DNA from: Stieleria sedimenti
Lineage (GTDB): Bacteria > Planctomycetota > Planctomycetia > Pirellulales > Pirellulaceae
Reading direction: 5' to 3'
Length of the DNA stretch: 36,302 nucleotides
Assembly (NCBI RefSeq): GCF_025060895.1
Contig: NZ_JANZKV010000201.1
Span: 1 to 36,302, forward strand
How positions within the stretch are numbered: the stretch's first letter is position 1; every line of letters begins with the position of its first letter. Shown here in pieces: positions 20,001 to 26,597 of the stretch. The notes beneath the pieces are model-generated. The model searched no databases, had not been told where the DNA came from, and saw only the letters and a list, made by a program, of their open reading frames with translations. The translations under genes were made by a program, and so were the position numbers.

Positions 20001-20947
20001 CCTGCCTGAACCATCAACCGGCCGGCGAGATCACTGCGGAGATCCGATCCGGGATCGCATTCACCGAATCGCTGGCGATGCGATGGGGTGCCGTCCCCGA
20101 TGCCGTCGATTCCTGCGTGGTCGATTTCATCGCCGCTTCCAAACCGCTGCGTTTCGAAATCGCACACACCCGATGGCTACGCCTGTGGGCCGACTGGCAC
20201 CTCGGACGCTGGAACGAAATGCAGTCGATGGTCCATGAAATGGTCGACGATGCGAAGCGTCGTAACGATTCCTACCAGCAGCTGGTCGCAACGGTCGGCT
20301 ATGGCGGAAATGCCTTGCTGTTGTCCGACAGCGTCGGCGAACTGCAGCAGCTTTGCCGCGACAACCGTCGCATCAAGACCGACACCGGGAGCGTCGAGCT
20401 GATCGATTTCTTTGAGTGGATGCAAACGGTTCAGCAGTCCCTTTACCTGGCCGACTTCGACGCCGCGTCACGGCTGGTGATGAAGATGCGACGGTCCATC
20501 GAAAGCTCGCCGGTCGGACAGATCTTGCTGGTCCGAGTGACCTTGGATTACTTCACGGCGTTGGTTTCGCTTCACCTGCGCGGACAATCATCCGCCGGCC
20601 CGCTGACCGACCCCGCAGTCGTTGAAGCCTGCATCGGTCGCTTGGAAATCCAGACCTCCGGCTTCGGACGGATGCTGGCCGCACTGCTCCGCGGAATCGA
20701 TAAACGCCAGGGCGACGAACGGGAACAGGCGATCGAGGCATTTCAGCGAGCGGCAGAATTGGCAAGCCGACACGGTTTGTTTCCGTATCAACTGGCCGCT
20801 GAAGACGGTTTGCTGAACTGCGTCAAACCCGAGGCGGACGCCGATTCGCTCTGTCAGCAGATGCTCAATCAGCGGATTCAGCATCCCGAAAAACTGGAAC
20901 GCCTCTACACGGTCGCCCCACCGCGCAACGCTGTAAAGCATGGTTAG
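17099..20947 (+). CDS. Ser/Thr protein kinase fused to AAA ATPase and helical repeat region
   Basis: Large cytoplasmic signalling protein, 1282 aa from the ATG at 17099. Residues 42-310 form a protein kinase with all key residues: glycine loop GRGKAG (56-61), Lys78 in CALKLL, HRDLKPTN (171-178), and DYG (191-193) in place of DFG. The activation segment ends GTPRYFSPE. Residues about 327-560 form an AAA/STAND-like ATPase starting HLFGRERELEQCERW, with Walker A GEAGAGKT (356-363) and Walker B LIIIIDDAQWSD (474-484). The remaining 700 residues are helical with TPR-like spacing and no recognisable DNA-binding or cyclase domain. The arrangement matches PknK-like kinase-ATPase regulators. The last Gly codon and the TAG stop lie in a repeat beginning at 20942, so the native C-terminus may be altered. 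Partner and signal are unknown. Confidence 0.92.
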   Translation: MDAPPENPPANPSDETQGRPSRNDETRLSNSLESCMDSPLVAGQHFGDFRIRELIGRGKAGFVYSADDLLAKRRCALKLLCRMSSHDLYRNKLGFRRMSPFRHPCLLRTDRIEIIEKYTVLSMEEIEGETLYAAALRLKELPPPEAYRRLHSLLHDYAVGLAIMHFGGLVHRDLKPTNLMVRNNGHGVIVDYGLVANCDPETDPYGLRPYIAGTPRYFSPEALWEQSYTPAGDVFSLGLVMLDCLNEISGSDRWLRQGDFADWVRDEDEQTIADAVSGMDEDVPPLLRMAVAGMLNANRTERPSSLEIVAMTKTDDNPIRLVTTHHLFGRERELEQCERWIREIYRGRTGRLHLHGEAGAGKTRLLDELERQLRQNNWGQVFRVKCRSRENQTLQVMDQIADQIAQRYSRSDRDALRLDPVSASILIHSFPQLRHVIVTDLAETPDMFSAAPERLDALSAAARLSRQLRKVGPLIIIIDDAQWSDHDSDTVWDELQKDTDGFLGIITSSRKPETNQRQAADQCIHIGPLPPEAALSFLQTAATRWDANINPAGLQELVDVSRCNAFRLQELAEEFRPEGMLHQVEESNDASISNLGDVDRFWRARFDRLSDDAKSILAFIVTAAAPVSISQLADLTGRGEQVDVSVFELVNQRLVNDDATGKECITVVHDKIADGLIENLDTNELHQAHLAWADLLSKLNRPRDFAARIAGHYYAADQEGRALPFAIMAAENADRAFAKSEAGEWHEKVLRQVTGDAREKHLRDAARCFHEADLPEKAAHYYLELSEGATDTHERLRFQTLALQLLLRSGQMDRARPLLADLSNQFSIPFAPGSGESSLPDVRVQLARLADRLSDISELELHPPDAVHGDDRETAEEATQRQDFVHRHDSVEACELHFCSEISRSMAMLDFRGTLQLVLHGANRALEHGSTNERIHFGAMAHVWTSLVSADQTSDQSQSRESLDSLLACLNHQPAGEITAEIRSGIAFTESLAMRWGAVPDAVDSCVVDFIAASKPLRFEIAHTRWLRLWADWHLGRWNEMQSMVHEMVDDAKRRNDSYQQLVATVGYGGNALLLSDSVGELQQLCRDNRRIKTDTGSVELIDFFEWMQTVQQSLYLADFDAASRLVMKMRRSIESSPVGQILLVRVTLDYFTALVSLHLRGQSSAGPLTDPAVVEACIGRLEIQTSGFGRMLAALLRGIDKRQGDEREQAIEAFQRAAELASRHGLFPYQLAAEDGLLNCVKPEADADSLCQQMLNQRIQHPEKLERLYTVAPPRNAVKHG

Positions 20948-20995
20948 CGGCAGGGCGCAAGCCCTCCGGTCTGTCACGGTGTTTTTGAAGCGCGA
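20942..20995 (+). repeat. REP-like hairpin element, copy A
   Basis: A 54-base unit that matches 21039-21092 at 52 positions. Its 5' part is TAG, then CGG, bulged C, stem AGGGC, loop GCAA, stem GCCCT, CCG. It begins exactly at the last sense codon of the kinase gene, so the TAG of the repeat (20945-20947) is the stop codon. Confidence 0.85.
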
Positions 20996-21021
20996 CCGGA
21001 CGGCTCGCGCCGTTCCGCTAA
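20994..21021 (-). repeat. REP-like hairpin element, copy B (inverted)
   Basis: Inverted relative of copy A: 24 of 28 positions match when reverse-complemented, so A and B can also pair with each other. Its own hairpin has stem ACGGC/GCCGT where A, C and D have AGGGC/GCCCT: one base pair is flipped on both sides. The loop is GCGA, and the bulged base is A instead of C. Confidence 0.8.
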
Positions 21022-21038
21022 AACACTGGGAGTTCATT

Positions 21039-21092
21039 GGTTAGCGGCAGGGCGCGAGCCCTCCGGTCTGTCACGGTGTTTTTGAAACGCGA
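21039..21092 (+). repeat. REP-like hairpin element, copy C
   Basis: Second 54-base direct copy, with loop GCGA in place of GCAA. It ends about 150 bases before the HDOD protein start, so the three copies fill most of the gap between the kinase and HDOD genes. Confidence 0.85.
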
Positions 21093-21238
21093 TCAAGCGA
21101 TCGCCACGGATGTCGGTTATCCCCTGGCGAGATTGCATTGCATCAATCCTTCGCGACCTACACTTTCAAGGTGATCGACGAGTCACCCGATCTGAATCCA
21201 TTCTGCAAACCCTCCACCTCCGACCCTGTTTCGCACTC

Positions 21239-22090
21239 ATGACAAGTTGCCCGCCGTGCGAACCGACTTTCGATGGTAACGAGAGGGCCAACTTTCAGTT
21301 CGAAATCCCTCGATTTTCCGCGACCGCATCGCAACTCGTTGACACGCTGAACCAAAGCAAGGCGAATGTGCCTGCAGTCGTTGAGTTGATTGAATGTGAA
21401 CCGACGATCAGCTCACAGGTGCTGGGACTCGCCAATAGCCCGATCTACGGCGCAAGTCGTGCGATCACCACGATCGGACACGCGATCGTTGTCCTCGGTT
21501 TTCGCTGCGTCGCCCAGCAGGCGATCGCGTCGGCGTCTGGGGCCCTTTTCAAGGCGAAAAGCGGAGCCTGCGAAGCCCATCGCCTGGACACCTACATCCA
21601 GTCACTGGGCGTCGCCACGACGGCGCGGTTTATCGCCAAACGGACCAAGATCAGCAATCCGGACGAAGTGTTTTTGTGTGGCGTGGTCCACGACATCGGC
21701 AAACTGATTCTCTTTCAACATGCCGGCGAAGAATACGCTGGCATGCTCGATGAGTCTCCGCACGAAAAATCGTTGGCACCTGAAATCGAATCGTATGGGA
21801 TTACGCACGCGACTCTCGGTCGTCAATGCGGCGTCGCATGGTCTTTGCCGACCCAAATGTGCATCACCATCGCGAATCACCATCTGTCACTCAACGAGGC
21901 CGCTGACCCGCTTTCCCGAACACTCATTTGTGCCGCCTATCTGGCGAAAAAATGGCAACTCGGATTTTGCGAAGACGCATTCAGCGAAGATCCTGAATTA
22001 GAGAGTGAGCTTTGTGATTTCCAAAATCCTGACTTGGCGGCCGAGTGTCGCGAGCAGTTTGAAGCGATCCGCAACATCTGTCTTTCATAG
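21239..22090 (+). CDS. HDOD domain signalling protein
   Basis: HDOD (HD-related output domain) protein, 283 aa from the ATG at 21239; such domains usually act as regulatory, non-enzymatic relatives of HD phosphohydrolases. The domain starts at about residue 22 and shows VVELIECEPTISSQVLGLAN (47-66), SPIYGASRAITTIGHAIVVL, and EVFLCGVVHDIGKLIL with His151-Asp152. The usual His in the helix before it (LW.HSLAVA in relatives) is missing here (LDTYIQSLGVA), consistent with a non-catalytic domain. The frame is open back to 21110, but that extension runs through intergenic sequence and is unlike protein. No receiver or other output domain is attached. The K+ channel gene starts 8 bases after its stop, so the two are translationally linked. 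Confidence 0.9.
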   Translation: MTSCPPCEPTFDGNERANFQFEIPRFSATASQLVDTLNQSKANVPAVVELIECEPTISSQVLGLANSPIYGASRAITTIGHAIVVLGFRCVAQQAIASASGALFKAKSGACEAHRLDTYIQSLGVATTARFIAKRTKISNPDEVFLCGVVHDIGKLILFQHAGEEYAGMLDESPHEKSLAPEIESYGITHATLGRQCGVAWSLPTQMCITIANHHLSLNEAADPLSRTLICAAYLAKKWQLGFCEDAFSEDPELESELCDFQNPDLAAECREQFEAIRNICLS

Positions 22091-22098
22091 AGCGTGCT

Positions 22099-22860
22099 GT
22101 GGAAACGTACCGTCTTCAAAGAACGCTGACCGTCCTGGTGAGTTGCCTGATCGTCACCGGCTCGATCGGATTCGTCACGATCGAAGGCTGGTCGTTTGCC
22201 GATTCGCTTTACATGACGATCATCACCATGTCGACGGTTGGCTTTGGCGAAACCAACGAGTTGACGCCTCATGGTCGCGTCTTCACCTCGTCGCTGATCT
22301 TGGCCTCGATCGTGTTGATGGCTTGCTGGACCGCTGGCATCACCAGTTTCTTGGTCAACGGTCAACTGAGTGGACAGTTTCATCGCCTTAGGACCAAAAA
22401 GAAGATCAACCAAATGAACAACCACGTCGTCGTTTGTGGCGGTGGAGCAACCGCACGCACCCTGATTCATCAATTGAAAGTGCAGGGCAATGAGATCGCC
22501 GCGATCGTCAAAGAGCCCGGTGAAGTTGCGATGACGCAGCGTTTTTTTCCGGACATTCCGTTGATCGAGGCCGATCCCAAATCCGAAATGGCGTTGATCG
22601 ACGCGAATATCCTCGAGGCAGCACACCTGGTCGCCGCGACCGAATCCGACTTTGACAACCTGTTGATCGTGATCAGCGGAAAAGGACTCGGCACCGAACT
22701 GAAAGTCATCAGCGTGGCTGAGAACCCCGAATTGGCCAACCGAATGCTAAAGGTGGGGGCCGATGAGGTGGTCTGCCCGCTGGTGATCGGCGGTGAACGG
22801 ATCGCGTCGATCATCAACGAAACCGCCGGCAAAGAAGAATTCGTCGTCGCCACGGTGTGA
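22099..22860 (+). CDS. Two-helix potassium channel with RCK (TrkA-N) domain
   Basis: Ion channel of the MthK/Kch type, 253 aa, with a GTG start at 22099. Residues 8-28 are the first membrane helix, 34-50 the pore helix and filter, and 62-88 the second helix. The filter reads TVGFGE (46-51) instead of the canonical TVGYGD. The cytoplasmic part starts NNHVVVCGGGATARTLIHQL, a Rossmann-type RCK_N/TrkA-N domain with a glycine-rich loop, then AAIVKEPGEV and HLVAATESDFDNLLIVI. The protein ends soon after GGERIASIINETAG, so the C-terminal RCK_C ligand-binding subdomain is absent. K+ selectivity is inferred from the filter. It directly follows the HDOD gene in one operon. Confidence 0.92.
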   Translation: METYRLQRTLTVLVSCLIVTGSIGFVTIEGWSFADSLYMTIITMSTVGFGETNELTPHGRVFTSSLILASIVLMACWTAGITSFLVNGQLSGQFHRLRTKKKINQMNNHVVVCGGGATARTLIHQLKVQGNEIAAIVKEPGEVAMTQRFFPDIPLIEADPKSEMALIDANILEAAHLVAATESDFDNLLIVISGKGLGTELKVISVAENPELANRMLKVGADEVVCPLVIGGERIASIINETAGKEEFVVATV

Positions 22861-23266
22861 AACTTCGATCGCCGCGACAACGGCCGTTTCGGGCTTTTCG
22901 CATCCCAAGGGGACAATTCGCGACATTCAGCCGGTTTCCGCTGGATTCGTGTTGGCCAATCCTTGCGGCGCGTGTACTCTCCCTACATCAGTGAGACGGA
23001 CAAGGCGCTCGCTGAGACGATGGATCGGCCAGATCAAAACGAGAAACGTCATGGACGTTTGCTGGCCCACGCGAGCCGAATCGTTGAGTTGGATGCTCAA
23101 CAGGCCGCGACTGCGAGTTTCGAACTGAACGAATTCGCGCTCCTTGCTGCCTTCATTCGGCCACGTTGGCCGCTCTTTGAAAGCTGATTGCATCGATTCG
23201 ATGCAACCCTCCCCGGGACTTTCTTGTTTGTCCGGGAGATCGAGCATTTCTTTCCATGCTGAAGTT

Positions 23267-23283
23267 GCGTCATGACATGACGC
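23267..23283. promoter_or_regulatory. Perfect 17-base palindrome, possible operator
   Basis: GCGTCATG-A-CATGACGC has perfect 8-base arms about one central base. It lies 129 bases before the helicase start codon. The dyad symmetry fits a binding site for a dimeric regulator; the regulator is unknown. Confidence 0.45.
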
Positions 23284-23355
23284 CATGAGCAGTCGGACAT
23301 GTTTCGAAAACGCGAGTCGGTCTATCGAGACACGGCCACCCCAACACATCGGGAT

Positions 23356-23381
23356 TCCCGCGGCAAAGTTGTTCCGCGGGA
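23356..23381 (+). promoter_or_regulatory. Leader hairpin before the RNA helicase
   Basis: TCCCGCGG (23356-23363) and CCGCGGGA (23374-23381) form an 8-bp G/C-rich stem with a 10-base loop, 30 bases before the TTG start. In an mRNA leader it could affect translation or stability. It has no T-run, so it is a poor terminator. Confidence 0.45.
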
Positions 23382-23411
23382 CTCTCACACAAACGATTGA
23401 AGAGACGTACG

Positions 23412-24695
23412 TTGAAATCATTTCAAGAATTGGAATTGTTCGAGTCACTGGAAAAAAGATTGGCCGAATTGGACTACACCGTCCCGACCCCGATCCAAGC
23501 CCAAACGATTCCCGCCGCCATTGAAGGCAAAGACATCTTGGGTTGCGCCCAAACCGGCACCGGCAAGACCGCTGCGTTTGCGCTACCGATCCTCGACTAC
23601 CTCGGGCACGAATCCCCCCGCGCCGCGCCGGGACGCCCGCTGGCCTTGGTCCTCGCACCGACGCGTGAGCTGGCCATCCAGATCGGCCAGAGCTTTCACA
23701 CCTACGGAAAACACGTTCGGTTTCGACAGACGTTGGTTTACGGTGGCGTGGGCCAAAACGAACAAGTCCGGTCCCTGAACAAGGGCGCACACGTTCTGAT
23801 CGCCACACCGGGCCGATTGATCGACCTGATGGATCAAGGCCACGTGCAACTCTCGGACATCGAAATTCTGGTCCTCGATGAAGCCGATCGCATGCTGGAC
23901 ATGGGATTCATGCCGGCGATCAAAAAGATCATCGCCAAGCTGCCCCAAGATCGGCAGTCGCTGTTCTTTTCCGCCACGCTGCCTCCCAAGATTCGCGAAC
24001 TGGCTGACCAACTGCTGTTCAACCCGTTCCAAGTCAACGTGACGCCCAAAACCAAGAGCGTCGAACAGATCGACCAAAGTGTCCGCATGATGGACCGCTG
24101 TGAAAAGGTCGATGAGCTCGTCAAGGTGCTTCGCGGTGAAGACGTGCTTCGTTCGATCGTCTTCACTCGCACCAAGCATGGCGCCAACGCGCTGACGCGG
24201 AAGCTCGAGAAGCACAACATCTCCGCGACCGCGATTCACGGCAACAAGAGTCAAGCGGCCCGCCAACGGGCACTCAGCGCATTCCGAGAGAACCGCATCT
24301 CCGTCCTCGTCGCGACCGACGTGGCCGCCCGCGGGATCGACATCGACGACGTCACCCACGTCGTTAACTTTGACATGCCGATGGAACCGGAAAGCTATGT
24401 TCACCGGGTCGGTCGAACCGGCCGCGCCGGCGCCAACGGCATCGCGATTTCGTTTTGCACCGTCGACGAACGAGACAAGCTTCGTGAAATCGAAAAGCTG
24501 ATCGATCAACCCTTACGCATCCAAAACCCGGGCGCGAAACTGAACGATACGCTAAGCAAACCCAGCAAATCGTCCAACTTCGGTGGCCGTAACGGTTCAC
24601 GAAACGGATCATCGTCGGCCAATGGAAATCGCGGTCCCAAAAAACGCTTCGGCAAAGGCGGCTGGAACAAGCGTCGCGCGACCGCGAAAGCGTAA
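23412..24695 (+). CDS. DEAD-box ATP-dependent RNA helicase, RhlE-like
   Basis: RNA-unwinding ATPase for RNA turnover, ribosome assembly or cold adaptation, 427 aa. All core motifs are present in order: Q motif VPTPIQAQT, motif I AQTGTGKT, PTRELA, TPGR, DEAD (VLDEADRML), SAT (FFSATLP), then domain 2 with ATDVAARGIDI and YVHRVGRTGR. The C-terminal tail from about residue 382 is basic and rich in Asn, Gly and Ser (NFGGRNGSRNGSSSANGN, then a Lys/Arg end), likely an RNA-binding extension. There is no ATG near the expected N-terminus; I chose the TTG at 23412 because the protein then begins MKSFQELELF, as relatives do. A TTG at 23397 would add five residues. The non-ATG start and leader hairpin suggest translational control. 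Confidence 0.93.
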   Translation: MKSFQELELFESLEKRLAELDYTVPTPIQAQTIPAAIEGKDILGCAQTGTGKTAAFALPILDYLGHESPRAAPGRPLALVLAPTRELAIQIGQSFHTYGKHVRFRQTLVYGGVGQNEQVRSLNKGAHVLIATPGRLIDLMDQGHVQLSDIEILVLDEADRMLDMGFMPAIKKIIAKLPQDRQSLFFSATLPPKIRELADQLLFNPFQVNVTPKTKSVEQIDQSVRMMDRCEKVDELVKVLRGEDVLRSIVFTRTKHGANALTRKLEKHNISATAIHGNKSQAARQRALSAFRENRISVLVATDVAARGIDIDDVTHVVNFDMPMEPESYVHRVGRTGRAGANGIAISFCTVDERDKLREIEKLIDQPLRIQNPGAKLNDTLSKPSKSSNFGGRNGSRNGSSSANGNRGPKKRFGKGGWNKRRATAKA

Positions 24696-24776
24696 CGCTG
24701 AAGGCACTCAATCCGTGGGAGGGTCACCCGGGCGTCGATCCTGAAACGGCAGGCTGGATGCCTCTCCCGCGAACGG

Positions 24777-26510
24777 TCAATGAATACCGGGCTCTTGGCC
24801 CGGTGAACGACCCTCGAGAAAATCGAAATCACAGCCCCGGTCGGCTTGCGTGACATGCTTGGCATACAGGTGTCCGTAGCCGCGTTCGGGGATCAACGTG
24901 CCCAGCTGTTTGGATTGGCGTCGGCGATCGATTTCTTCGTCGCTGACGTCCCAGTGGATCCGTCGGTTGGGTACATCGATTTCGATGGCGTCGCCGGTCT
25001 CGACGAGCGCGAGCGGACCGCCGGCAGCGCTTTCGGGTGCGATGTGCAATACGCAGGTGCCATAGCTCGTCCCACTCATCCGCGCGTCGCTCAGCCGCAC
25101 CATATCGCGTACGCCTGCCTGCAGCAGCTTCTTGGGGATCGGCAACATGCCCCATTCCGGGAATCCCGGGGCGCCCAGCGGGCCGGCATTGCGGAGAATC
25201 AAGACGCTGTCCGCGGTCACGTCCAGATCGGGGTCATGCAACTTCGCTTTCATTTCCGGATAGTTGTCGAACACCAGCGCCGGACCGCGGTGAGTCAATA
25301 ATTTCGGGTCCGCGGCGATCGACTTGATCACGCAGCCATTGGGCGCCAGATTCCCTTTCAACAAACACGTTCCGCCGGCCGGCGAAACCGGATTGTCGCG
25401 AGTCCGGATGACTTCGTCGTCGATCGCTTCGGCACTTGCGATCTGCTCTCCCAGCGTGACGCCGCCCACGGTACGACATTCGGTGTGTAGCAAATCGCGG
25501 AGCCGAGCGAGCAGCGCGGGCAGCCCCCCGGCGTTGTAAAAATCTTCCATCAAGAACCGGCCGCCGGGACGGATGTCGCCCAACACCGGAGTGGTCCGCG
25601 ACAGTTCATCAAAATGGTCAAGCGTCAGCTCAATACCCAGCCGTCCCGCGATCGCGATCAGATGAACGATCGCATTCGTACTGCCACCGATGGCTAGCGA
25701 TGTCATCAACCCGTTTTCGATGGATTCGCGGGTCAGAATCTCCGACGGTTTCAGATTCTCCCACGCAAGGTCCACGGCGCGGCGTCCGGTTCGGGTGGCC
25801 AGACGGTGGTGGTCGGCAAACACCGCCGGCACACAAGCCGCCCCACCGAGCGACATGCCCATCGCCTCGGTCACCGCGGCCATCGTGCTGGCCGTTCCCA
25901 TCGTCATGCAGGTACCGGCCGAGCGGGCGATACAGTTTTCGATCCCCTTCCAATCCTGGTCACACAAGTTGCCGGCAACGCGTTCATCCCAGTACTTCCA
26001 AACGTCACTGCCGCTGCCGAGTGTTTCGTTCTTCCAGCGGCCTTTGAGCATCGGACCGGCGGGCAGAAAAATCGACGGGATGTCGGCACTGATGGCGCCC
26101 ATCAACATCGCCGGAACAGTTTTGTCACAACCGCCCATCAACACCGCCGCATCGATGGGATGACAGCGCAAGACCTCTTCGACTTCCATCGCCAGCAGAT
26201 TGCGATACAGCATCGTCGTCGGCTTCATCAACATCTCGCCGAGTGACATCACGGGCACTTCGACGGGAAAGCCGCCCGACTGCAAGATCCCCCGTCGGAC
26301 CTCATCGGCTCGATCACGAAAGTGCGAATGGCAGGTATTGAGTTCGCTCCAGGTGTTCAGAATCGCGACGACCGGTCGGTTTTGATAATCGATGTCGTCC
26401 ACCCCCATGCCCTTGATTCGCGAGCGATGCCCGAAGGAACGCATGTCGTCGGGGCCGAACCAGCGATAGGAACGAAGTTGTGTCGGATCATGGGAGGAAG
26501 GCTGGGTCAT
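24777..26510 (-). CDS. IlvD/Edd-family dehydratase, probable L-arabinonate (sugar-acid) dehydratase
   Basis: Fe-S dehydratase, 577 aa, which removes water from a sugar acid to give a 2-keto-3-deoxy acid. Iron-sulfur ligands are Cys60 in LNTCHSH, Cys128 in GGCDK and Cys201 in AGTCMTMGT; Lys130 would be the carbamylated, Mg-binding lysine, and Ser479 in SDARMSG the catalytic alkoxide. From memory, characterised L-arabinonate dehydratase has cysteines 59, 127 and 200 with a [2Fe-2S] cluster, almost the same numbering. The opening RSYRWFGPDDMRSFGHRSRI and the MLYRNLLAMEVEEVLRCHPI stretch fit the sugar-acid branch better than the dihydroxy-acid dehydratase of branched-chain synthesis. A GTG at 26522 would add four residues. 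It follows glnE by 83 bases, separated by a REP-like element. A 7-bp hairpin at 24786-24804 sits in its last codons. Confidence 0.87.
   Translation of the reverse strand: MTQPSSHDPTQLRSYRWFGPDDMRSFGHRSRIKGMGVDDIDYQNRPVVAILNTWSELNTCHSHFRDRADEVRRGILQSGGFPVEVPVMSLGEMLMKPTTMLYRNLLAMEVEEVLRCHPIDAAVLMGGCDKTVPAMLMGAISADIPSIFLPAGPMLKGRWKNETLGSGSDVWKYWDERVAGNLCDQDWKGIENCIARSAGTCMTMGTASTMAAVTEAMGMSLGGAACVPAVFADHHRLATRTGRRAVDLAWENLKPSEILTRESIENGLMTSLAIGGSTNAIVHLIAIAGRLGIELTLDHFDELSRTTPVLGDIRPGGRFLMEDFYNAGGLPALLARLRDLLHTECRTVGGVTLGEQIASAEAIDDEVIRTRDNPVSPAGGTCLLKGNLAPNGCVIKSIAADPKLLTHRGPALVFDNYPEMKAKLHDPDLDVTADSVLILRNAGPLGAPGFPEWGMLPIPKKLLQAGVRDMVRLSDARMSGTSYGTCVLHIAPESAAGGPLALVETGDAIEIDVPNRRIHWDVSDEEIDRRRQSKQLGTLIPERGYGHLYAKHVTQADRGCDFDFLEGRSPGQEPGIH
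24786..24804 (-). terminator. Candidate terminator hairpin between convergent genes
   Basis: ACCGGGC and GCCCGGT form a perfect 7-bp stem around TCTTG. It lies inside the final codons of the dehydratase gene and just beyond the end of the convergent helicase gene. There is no T-run, so the case for termination is weak. Confidence 0.3.
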
Positions 26511-26568
26511 GGAGCGAGTCACTGCTTAGGAAAGGAGTAGGGCGGGGAAGGGAAGGGCAGGGTAACTC

Positions 26569-26597
26569 CGACCGGAGGGCTCGCGCCCTGCCGCTAG
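26569..26597 (-). repeat. REP-like hairpin element, copy D
   Basis: Read on the minus strand it gives TAG, CGG, bulged C, AGGGC, loop GCGA, GCCCT, CCGGTC, the same core as copies A and C, which then diverges. Its TAG (26596-26594) is the stop codon of glnE. It lies between glnE and the dehydratase gene. Confidence 0.82.

Larger units (their letters stand above)
22861..23411. other. Intergenic region upstream of the RNA helicase
   Basis: About 550 bases. A 74-aa frame at 22963-23187 is open but has no family likeness or start signal, so I do not call it. Two notable structures sit near the helicase start: a 17-base palindrome at 23267-23283 and a hairpin at 23356-23381. A weaker inverted repeat, CTCCC..GGAC with GTCCGGGAG, lies at about 23209-23238. 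Confidence 0.5.

Noticed and set aside
21110..21238. 43-residue N-terminal extension of the HDOD protein
   Set aside because: It begins directly after a repeat copy and shows no protein-like composition.
22963..23187. 74-aa plus-strand frame before the helicase
   Set aside because: No recognisable start signal, family or codon pattern; treated as non-coding.
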